Made by a program: the position numbers and the translations under genes. A stretch of DNA of 34,620 nt from CAYNKA01 sp964397655 (GTDB lineage: Bacteria > Spirochaetota > Spirochaetia > DTKZ01). The stretch lies in the NCBI GenBank assembly GCA_964397655.1, contig CAYNKA010000022.1, positions 1 to 34,620 on the forward strand, in the 5' to 3' direction. Position 1 is the stretch's first letter. The number at the start of each line of letters is the position of its first letter. Below the pieces are notes generated by a model. That model ran no database searches. It had not been told where the DNA came from and saw nothing but the letters and a program-made list of their open reading frames with translations. Shown here one piece after another: positions 7,496-13,694 of this stretch.

Positions 7496-8242
7496 ATGGC
7501 AATCTACGACGACAGCAGACAAGACGATAGGATCTACCAGAAAACCGTCGTGGCCCAGGTCATGGAACGGATCAAGGAACTCATCACTTCGGGGCTCTAC
7601 AAGGTCGGCGACCGGATCCCCACCGAGCAGGAACTGGCCGACCGCTTCGGGATCGGACGGTCCTCGATCCGGGAAGCGATAAAGATCTTCCAGTACCTGG
7701 GGATTCTCGAGTCCCGGGTGCCTAAGGGAACCTTTCTCTGCGCTCGGTCCCAGATCTCCACGGAGGCGATCACGTGGGCGCTTCTCCTCGGCGACGACGA
7801 CATGTGGGAAATCATCGAGCTGCGCGAAGTCATCGAGGAGCGGGCCTTCCAGCGTCTCGTGCGGAGCAGCGACGAGGCCTCGGAGTCTCTCGGTGCAGTG
7901 CTGGATGCTCTGGACCGTGAAGTCGCGAACATGAGGGCCGCCGTCGCCGAAGCTTCGGTCGAGAAGCTCATACAGGCTGATTATAATTTTCACGCCGCCA
8001 TCATCCGTGAGGGAGGGAACGCCCTTTTCTGGGCGATTTTCCAGACCCTGCATTCCTTCATGCGGGAAGAGATCCGGAAGACCTTCACCGCGATCGACGA
8101 TCTCCTGGATGTGGCACGCGACCACCAGGAGATGGTCGATATGCTCCGCTCGGGAGACGCCGACAAGGCCGCGAGCAGGCACGGGGAGCATTTCGTAAGG
8201 ATTAAAAATTTGCTCAATCCCACTCAGGGCAAACTCGTTTAA
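7496..8242 (+). CDS. FadR-family GntR transcriptional regulator
   Basis: The product is 248 residues. Residues ~15-80 form a GntR winged helix with 'GDRIPTEQELADRFGIGRSS' and 'REAIKIFQYLGILE'. The rest is an all-helical FCD ligand-binding domain ('ELREVIEERAFQRL', then 'YNFHAAIIREGGNALF'). In the FCD family the Asp/His residues of this second domain often hold a metal that contacts a carboxylate effector. The gene lies between the TRAP-dehydrogenase genes and the transaldolase, and a palindrome in the promoter just downstream is its likely operator. No Shine-Dalgarno sequence is visible before the ATG, so the message may be nearly leaderless. Repression relieved by a pathway intermediate is the expected mode, by family analogy. 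Confidence 0.9.
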   Translation: MAIYDDSRQDDRIYQKTVVAQVMERIKELITSGLYKVGDRIPTEQELADRFGIGRSSIREAIKIFQYLGILESRVPKGTFLCARSQISTEAITWALLLGDDDMWEIIELREVIEERAFQRLVRSSDEASESLGAVLDALDREVANMRAAVAEASVEKLIQADYNFHAAIIREGGNALFWAIFQTLHSFMREEIRKTFTAIDDLLDVARDHQEMVDMLRSGDADKAASRHGEHFVRIKNLLNPTQGKLV

Positions 8243-8264
8243 GCGGATCATGAGAGAAAAGGAG

Positions 8265-8293
8265 TTGACAATAACCTTATATTGTCATATAAT
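8265..8293 (+). promoter_or_regulatory. Consensus sigma-70 promoter of transaldolase-aldehyde dehydrogenase unit
   Basis: TTGACA (8265-8270) and TATAAT (8288-8293) both match consensus fully, with a 17-base spacer. It lies between fadR and the transaldolase gene. A promoter this strong implies tight negative control. Confidence 0.9.
8266..8287 (+). promoter_or_regulatory. Operator palindrome between -35 and -10
   Basis: TGACAATA (8266-8273), six bases, then TATTGTCA (8280-8287) is a perfect inverted repeat. It overlaps five bases of the -35 and fills the spacer up to the -10. A bound dimer would block RNA polymerase. The neighbouring FadR-type protein is the obvious candidate. Confidence 0.8.
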
Positions 8294-8356
8294 AGGACAA
8301 AGAATTATCTCTAAGGTTTAATCACCTCTCATTGGGTAAGGAAAGGAGATACCGTA

Positions 8357-9448
8357 ATGGCAGCAGCTCGTAGAGGTCCGCTGTTCGAGATGTCGAAAAA
8401 AACGAAGACCGAATTCTGGAACGATTCGTGCTCGATACAGGAGCTGACCTACGCGATAGAGAACGGGGCCGTGGGCGGCACCACGAATCCCATCATCGTC
8501 GGACAGGTTTTGAAGAAGGACCTCGCCGCCTGGACTCCGAGGATACTGGAACTCGCGAAGCGGATGAAGACCGCGACCGAGGAGGACATAGCCTGGAAGA
8601 TCATCGAGGAGATGGCTGTCAAGGCGGCCGCCCTCCTCAAGCCGATCTACGACAAGTCCAAGGGCAAGAAGGGCCGGCTCTCCATCCAGACGAATCCCAA
8701 ATACTATCGGGACGCGAAGGCCATGATCGAGCAGGCAGTCCACTTCGACACCCTCTACCCGAACAACAACGTCAAAATGCCCGTCACCGCCGCCGGGATA
8801 GATGCGATCGAGGAATGCACCTACCGCGGCGTGAGCGTGAACGGGACGGTCAGCTTCACCGTTCCGCAGGCCGTAGCGGTCGCCGAGGCCATCGAACGGG
8901 GTCTCGCACGCAGGGAGAAGGAAGGCCTGCCTATCGCGGGAATGAGCCCGATCTGCACGATCATGGTCGGGCGTCTCGACGATTGGCTCAAGAAGGTCGC
9001 GGAGAAGAAGGGGATAATCACGAATCCCGGCTACCTCGAATGGCCCGGCGTCGCCGCCATGAAGAAGGCGTACGCCATCTACAAAAGCAGGGGTTACCGA
9101 ACGAGGCTTCTCGCCGCTGCGTACCGGAACCACATGCAGTGGTCCGAGTTCATCGGCGGCGACCTTTCCATGACGATCCCCTACGAATGGCAGGTGAAGT
9201 TCAATCATTCCGACGTGACCGTCAAGGACAGGATCGACGACCCCGTCGATCCCGCCATCATCGGGGAGCTCCTGAAGAAGTTCCCCGATTTCAAACGGGC
9301 GTACGACGAGAAGGGTCTGAAGCCCGCGGAATTCGAAACCTTCGGCTCCACGCGGAGAACGCTCCGTTCCTTCGTGAGCGGGTACGAGGATCTCTTGAAA
9401 ATGGTACGGGACATCATGCTTCCCGATCCGGATATCAAAGGCGAATAA
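8357..9448 (+). CDS. Transaldolase-family protein
   Basis: This 363-residue protein should fold as a transaldolase (beta/alpha)8 barrel and split a ketose into an enzyme-bound dihydroxyacetone unit and an aldehyde, or transfer that unit. 'NVKMPVTAAGI' carries Lys140, matching the Schiff-base lysine of the class I family ('KiPaT..G'). 'GGTTNPIIV' near the N-terminus matches the usual 'GvTtNPsl'. 'GVSVNGTVSFTVPQAVAVAEA' matches the 'gi..n.T..fs..Qa' strand. It is longer than the small ~215-residue and classical ~320-residue enzymes, so it belongs to a side branch of unknown substrate. AAGGAG before the ATG fixes the start. It is ten bases upstream of the aldehyde dehydrogenase, which could oxidise the aldehyde that it releases. 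Confidence 0.85.
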   Translation: MAAARRGPLFEMSKKTKTEFWNDSCSIQELTYAIENGAVGGTTNPIIVGQVLKKDLAAWTPRILELAKRMKTATEEDIAWKIIEEMAVKAAALLKPIYDKSKGKKGRLSIQTNPKYYRDAKAMIEQAVHFDTLYPNNNVKMPVTAAGIDAIEECTYRGVSVNGTVSFTVPQAVAVAEAIERGLARREKEGLPIAGMSPICTIMVGRLDDWLKKVAEKKGIITNPGYLEWPGVAAMKKAYAIYKSRGYRTRLLAAAYRNHMQWSEFIGGDLSMTIPYEWQVKFNHSDVTVKDRIDDPVDPAIIGELLKKFPDFKRAYDEKGLKPAEFETFGSTRRTLRSFVSGYEDLLKMVRDIMLPDPDIKGE

Positions 9449-9458
9449 GGAGAGAGAA

Positions 9459-10940
9459 ATGGCAGTACGAAAACTGAAGAACTATATAGCGGGAAAATGG
9501 GTCGATCCCGCGGGCGCGTCCTACATAGACGTGGAGAATCCGAGCACCGGCGAGATCATCGCCCAGTCGCCTCTCACCTCCCGAGAGGAGACCAACCTTG
9601 CCCTGGACGAGGCGCACAAAGCCTACCTGTCCTGGAAGGACGTTCCCGTGGCCCGCCGCGTGAGCTACATGTTCAAGCTCCTCGCCCTCATGGAGGAAAA
9701 CGAGGAGAAAATCAGCCGCATCCTCGTAGAGGAGATGGGCAAGTCCCTTCCCGACGCCAGGGCGGAGATGAAGCGCGTCTTCGAGAACATCGAGGTGGCC
9801 TGCGGCATGCCGGTCCTCCAGCAGGGAGACAAGCTCATCGGCTGCTCCTTCGAGATGGACGGCGAGGTAATCCGTCTTCCCCTCGGCGTCTTCACCATGA
9901 TCGCACCCTTCAACTTTCCGGCCATGGTGCCGTTCTGGTTCCTGCCCTACGCGATCGCGACGGGAAACACCTACGTCGTGAAGGCCTCCAAGCAGGTGCC
10001 CTGCACGATGAACTTCATCACCGAGCTCATCGAGAAGACCGGTCTCCCCGCGGGCGTCTTCACCCTCATCAACGGCGACAAGACCGTGGCCGACGCCTTC
10101 ATGGAACACCCGAAGGTCGTGGGGGTTTCCCTCGTCGGATCCTCCAAGACCTGCAAGGAAGTCGCGACGAAGTGCGCCTCGAACAACAAGCGTTTCCAGG
10201 CCATGGGCGGCGCGAAGAACCACCTCGTCGTCATGCCCGACGCCCGCATGGCGGACGTCATCCGCAACATGATCACATCATGCTTCGGCTGCGCGGGCCA
10301 GCGCTGCATGGCCTCCTCGGCGATCGTCTGCGTCGGCGACGAGACCTACGACACGGTATGCAAGGAATTCGTCAAGGCCGCCAAGGAGGTCATCACCACG
10401 AACCCCCTCGACCCGAAGGTCAAGGACGAGCAGATGGTCATGGGCCCGGTGATCTCCGCCAAGGCGAAGAAGTTCATCCTCGAGATGATCGACGCAGGGG
10501 TGAAGGAAGGCGCGAAGCTCCTCCTCGACGGCAGGAATTTCACGGCCAAGGGCTACGAGAAGGGGCACTTCGTGGGCGCCACCGTCTTCGCGGACGTGAA
10601 GCCCGGCATGAAGATCCATATGACCGAAATCTTCGGCCCGGTCGTGGTCATCCTCAAGGCGAAGACCCTCGACGAGGCCATCAAGATCATCAACGACCAT
10701 CCCTACGGCAACGGCGCTTCGATCTACACGCAGAACGGCTATTACGCCAGGAAGTTCAAGGTGGATACCCTCGCGGGCATGATAGGCATCAACGTGGGCA
10801 TCCCCGCCCCGGTCGCCTACCTTCCCTTCGGCGGTATGAAGGCTTCCCAATGGTCGGACATCAAGGCCCAGGGCAAAGCCGTCATCAACTTCTTCACCGA
10901 GGACAAGATCGTGACGGAGAGGTACTGGAAGGAACCCTGA
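9459..10940 (+). CDS. Aldehyde dehydrogenase, IolA/methylmalonate-semialdehyde dehydrogenase type
   Basis: The product is 493 residues. The nucleophile is Cys283 in 'GCAGQRCMASS', matching 'GERCMA' of IolA, with the preceding Arg that in IolA helps hold the substrate carboxylate. The usual 'ELGGK' catalytic Glu is replaced by 'QAMGGAKNH', as in the MMSDH family. Those enzymes pass the acyl group to CoA rather than to water. The tail 'INVGIPAPVAYLPFGG' is also IolA-like. The product would therefore be an acyl-CoA plus NADH, although the true aldehyde is unknown. GGAGAG before ATG 9459 supports the start. The gene is the last of the transaldolase unit and is followed by a long-stemmed terminator. 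Confidence 0.87.
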   Translation: MAVRKLKNYIAGKWVDPAGASYIDVENPSTGEIIAQSPLTSREETNLALDEAHKAYLSWKDVPVARRVSYMFKLLALMEENEEKISRILVEEMGKSLPDARAEMKRVFENIEVACGMPVLQQGDKLIGCSFEMDGEVIRLPLGVFTMIAPFNFPAMVPFWFLPYAIATGNTYVVKASKQVPCTMNFITELIEKTGLPAGVFTLINGDKTVADAFMEHPKVVGVSLVGSSKTCKEVATKCASNNKRFQAMGGAKNHLVVMPDARMADVIRNMITSCFGCAGQRCMASSAIVCVGDETYDTVCKEFVKAAKEVITTNPLDPKVKDEQMVMGPVISAKAKKFILEMIDAGVKEGAKLLLDGRNFTAKGYEKGHFVGATVFADVKPGMKIHMTEIFGPVVVILKAKTLDEAIKIINDHPYGNGASIYTQNGYYARKFKVDTLAGMIGINVGIPAPVAYLPFGGMKASQWSDIKAQGKAVINFFTEDKIVTERYWKEP

Positions 10941-10961
10941 CCCTCCCCCGGTTCAAGAATC

Positions 10962-11040
10962 GCCGCATCGGATCCGGCTTTCCGTTCGAGCATCGTGCTT
11001 AGCTTCCGGAAGGCCGCATGGTCCGATGCGGCTTTTTTTT
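10962..11040 (+). terminator. Terminator after aldehyde dehydrogenase
   Basis: An eleven-base perfect stem (10962-10972, GCCGCATCGGA, with 11022-11032) encloses a 49-base loop and is followed by eight T (11033-11040). The loop is unusually long for an intrinsic terminator but the stem and T-tract are clear. It closes the catabolic locus. Confidence 0.75.
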
Positions 11041-11124
11041 CGACCACCCGAAACGTTTCTATTTCCCCATCGGGCCTCTATCTGCTACAATATAAGGGAC
11101 ACATCGTGCAAGGAGGACTGATCC

Positions 11125-12828
11125 ATGATGAAACGATTATCGAGACTCGTGCCGCTTCTCGTGGCGGCGCTGCTTTTGTTCGGGGCATGCGCGAGCCAGC
11201 CGACGGCGCAGCCGTCGGCGGCGGCACCGGCCCAGAAGGCCGAGGCCCAGAAACCCGCGACGCCGGCGGCGGTCGGAGGGAGCGGTGAACTCGTCGTGCT
11301 GCACACGAACGATTTCCACGGCCATCCCCTGAAGTTCGAGAATTATCCGGCCCCCAACCAGGGCGGGCTTCCGGCGATCGCGACCTTCGTGAAATCCGTC
11401 AGGGCCCGGAACAAGAACGTTCTCGTCCTGGACGCGGGAGACGTCAACACCGGCCGGCCCGAATCGCTGTTCTTCAAGGCCGAACCCGACATCGTCGGCT
11501 ACAACTACATCGGGTACGACGCTCTGACGCTCGGCAACCACGAGTTCGACAATTCCCGGGACATCCTCATGAAACAGATGGCGGGGGCCAAATTCCCCTT
11601 CCTGTCCGCCAACGTGAAGACCAAGGACGGCACACTGCTCGCCAAGCCCTACATCGTGAAGAAATTCGAAGGCTTCACGGTCGGTATCTTCGGACTCACC
11701 ACGAAAGAGACCGAAATCGTCGGAAATCCCGAATACATCAAGGATCTCGTGTTCGAGGACGAGGTCGCGGCCGCCAAGGAGATGGTGAACGTCCTCCGGA
11801 ACAAGGAGAAGGTAGACCTGGTGATCGTCCTCGGGCATCTCGGCCTCTACGACACGAACAAGGAAGGATCCCGAATGGTGGCAGCCCAGGTGCCGGGGAT
11901 CGACCTCATCATCGACGGACATTCCCATACCGACCTCAAGGAACCGGTCAGGGAAAACGGGGTTCCCATCGTTCAGGTCGGGACCTGGGGACTCAAGATG
12001 GGCAAGGCCGTGATCGACATAAAGAACGGAAAAGTCGAATCCTTCAAATGGGAGGCGGTGCCCATCAACATCCGGGGCAAGGGGGTGAAGAACGCCGACG
12101 GCACCACGACCTATCCGACGATCGGAGGGGCCGAGATCCCGGAGGATCCCGAACTCCTCGCCATGCTCGAGCCTTACGGAAAGAAGGTCGAAGCGGTGCT
12201 CGCGGAAGAGGTCGGCGTTTCCAAGTCCGTTTTCCTGAACAAGGAAAGCCGTCTGAAGGAAACCCCGATCGGAGACCTCGTGGCCGACGCGATGCTCTGG
12301 TACACCAGGGACCTCAAGGTCGACTTCGCCATCAACAACGGCGGAGGAATCAGGACCGACCTTCCTCAGGGAAAGATAACGAAGAAGAACGTGTATCAGG
12401 TCCTTCCCTTCGACAATTCGCTCATGGTTCTCACGTTGAAGGGTTCCGACCTCCAGGGGCTTTTCAGCTACATCGCGACCATAGGCCAGGGAAAGGGGGC
12501 CTTCCCCCAGGTGTCCGACGGAATCAGCTTCACGATCAACTACACCGCCGGGAAGGTTGAGGACGTCCTCATAGGAGGCAAGCCCGTAGACCCGAACAGG
12601 CTGTACAAGATCGCGACCAACTCCTTCATGGCGGCGGGAGGCGACGGCTACGCCGTGTTCAAGAAGGCCGTGAACGTCTACGACACCTCGGTCTTCCAGC
12701 GGGACGTACTCATCGAGTATCTCAAGATGCAGAAGGAGCCCATAGAGGCGAAGAATCACGGCAGGATCAAGATCATCGGCGAGAAGCTCGCCATGCTGTT
12801 CGGCATGACGATCGGCAGGCTCGGCTGA
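11125..12828 (+). CDS. 5'-nucleotidase / 2',3'-cyclic phosphodiesterase-family lipoprotein
   Basis: The product is 567 residues. The signal peptide ends in the lipobox 'LFGAC' (Cys22), followed by an Ala/Pro/Gln-rich linker to about residue 52. The metallophosphatase domain has 'HTNDFHGH', 'LDAGDVNTG', 'LGNHEFD', 'VLGHLG' and 'DGHSH', which are the dimetal-site motifs of the UshA/5'-nucleotidase family. The C-terminal 5_nucleotid_C domain runs from about residue 350 and includes 'INNGGGIRTDLPQG' and a final 'AAGGDGYAVF'. It is expected to be anchored outside the cytoplasm and to release phosphate and nucleoside from nucleotides. AAGGAGG (11110-11116) lies eight bases before the ATG. It stands alone between two terminators. 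A possible -10 (TACAAT, 11086-11091) has no clear -35. Confidence 0.92.
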   Translation: MMKRLSRLVPLLVAALLLFGACASQPTAQPSAAAPAQKAEAQKPATPAAVGGSGELVVLHTNDFHGHPLKFENYPAPNQGGLPAIATFVKSVRARNKNVLVLDAGDVNTGRPESLFFKAEPDIVGYNYIGYDALTLGNHEFDNSRDILMKQMAGAKFPFLSANVKTKDGTLLAKPYIVKKFEGFTVGIFGLTTKETEIVGNPEYIKDLVFEDEVAAAKEMVNVLRNKEKVDLVIVLGHLGLYDTNKEGSRMVAAQVPGIDLIIDGHSHTDLKEPVRENGVPIVQVGTWGLKMGKAVIDIKNGKVESFKWEAVPINIRGKGVKNADGTTTYPTIGGAEIPEDPELLAMLEPYGKKVEAVLAEEVGVSKSVFLNKESRLKETPIGDLVADAMLWYTRDLKVDFAINNGGGIRTDLPQGKITKKNVYQVLPFDNSLMVLTLKGSDLQGLFSYIATIGQGKGAFPQVSDGISFTINYTAGKVEDVLIGGKPVDPNRLYKIATNSFMAAGGDGYAVFKKAVNVYDTSVFQRDVLIEYLKMQKEPIEAKNHGRIKIIGEKLAMLFGMTIGRLG

Positions 12829-12859
12829 TCGGTTCTTCGTAAAATCGACTTTTCAATGA

Positions 12860-12888
12860 AGCGGCCGCCCTTGAGGGGGCCGCTTTTT
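12860..12888 (+). terminator. Terminator after nucleotidase gene
   Basis: Stem AGCGGCC/GGCCGCT (12860-12866 with 12878-12884) continues past one bulged G as CCC/GGG around a TTGA loop. The T-tract is 12884-12888. It faces the end of the convergent Uma2 gene. Confidence 0.88.
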
Positions 12889-12937
12889 CTATTATGCGGG
12901 GGTGCCCGGTTTGCTTCGGGGAAGGGAGCCTGCCGCT

Positions 12938-13531
12938 TCAGGTAGCTTCGGCGAAGACCTTCGGGAGGTTGACGACGAGCCCCTCGAGGACCGAACAGGG
13001 AAGGCCGGCGTTTTCCAGGAACAGGGCCGGCTTCCCGGGGTATTTTCCGTCTTCGCCGAGCAGGTGAACGAGGACGTAGCGGTTTCCCGGATCGACGATC
13101 CAGTACTCCCGGACGCCGTGCCGTTCGTAGAGGGAGAGTTTTTCGTTGAAGTCCTTCTTCGACGTATGGGGCGAAAGGATCTCGACGATCAGGTCCGGCG
13201 CGCCGGTGCAGCCCTTGTCGGTGAGCTTCTTTTCGTCGCAGATGACCGAGATGTCGGGCTGGACCACGGTCGGCACCGCGGTTTCCTCCTGGCCGTCGTG
13301 GTCCGGAAGAAGCACGTCGAAGGGAGCGACGTAGACCTTGCATGGCTTTCCTGCCAGGAAAGGCCCGATTTGCGTAAAAAAGCCGGTCAGTATCCCCTGG
13401 TGAGAGCGATTCGGCGCCGGGCCCATGTCGTAGGCGATCCCGTCGATGAGTTCCCATCTCTCGCCGTCGGGCCAGGTGCAATAATCGCCGTAGGTATAAC
13501 CGCGTTCGTTTTTCAAGGCGGGCAGTCCCAT
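12938..13531 (-). CDS. Uma2-family (DUF820) putative endonuclease
   Basis: This 197-residue protein belongs to the Uma2/DUF820 group with a PD-(D/E)xK nuclease-like core. It has 'RWELIDGIAYDMGPAPNRSHQ', 'VVQPDISVICD', and the core 'GAPDLIVEILSP' followed by 'EKLSLYERHGVREYWIVDP'. These are the Asp, Glu and Lys positions expected of the fold. The activity of this group is mostly unproven. Members are often present in many copies in cyanobacteria and some environmental bacteria. The ATG at 13531 is preferred over the GTG at 13540 because GGAGG lies ten bases before it. It is a single gene on the minus strand between two unrelated + strand units. Confidence 0.85.
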   Translation of the reverse strand: MGLPALKNERGYTYGDYCTWPDGERWELIDGIAYDMGPAPNRSHQGILTGFFTQIGPFLAGKPCKVYVAPFDVLLPDHDGQEETAVPTVVQPDISVICDEKKLTDKGCTGAPDLIVEILSPHTSKKDFNEKLSLYERHGVREYWIVDPGNRYVLVHLLGEDGKYPGKPALFLENAGLPCSVLEGLVVNLPKVFAEAT

Positions 13532-13651
13532 CTTTCCCACGCCTCCATTCTAAACCCGATACGCGGAAAAAAGAAGGGACGCTTCAAAGCGCCGGGCGCG
13601 GAAAGGAGGGAAGGGCAGCCTGCGGTCCGACGGAACCCGAGCGCAGCCTTC

Positions 13652-13680
13652 TTGAAATTCACGCGGCTTTCGCCTAGGAT
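13652..13680 (+). promoter_or_regulatory. Candidate promoter for rarA
   Basis: TTGAAA (13652-13657), a 17-base spacer and TAGGAT (13675-13680) predict transcription from about 13687, eight bases before the ATG. There is no room for a Shine-Dalgarno sequence. Confidence 0.45.
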
Positions 13681-13694
13681 CGGATGCGCACGCC

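Noticed and set aside
192..10940. Naming the locus a sulfoquinovose (sulfo-TK or sulfo-TAL) cluster
   Set aside because: The isomerase, sulfoquinovosidase and sulfonate-lyase or export genes are absent, so only a loose analogy is kept.
11050..11059. GAAACGTTTC palindrome upstream of the nucleotidase gene
   Set aside because: It is a ten-base palindrome without a second copy nearby or a regulator, and it could easily arise by chance.
11137..12759. Long minus frame opposite the nucleotidase gene
   Set aside because: The + strand has signal peptide, Shine-Dalgarno sequence and catalytic motifs. The minus frame shows none and is rich in Asp, Arg and His in shadow fashion.
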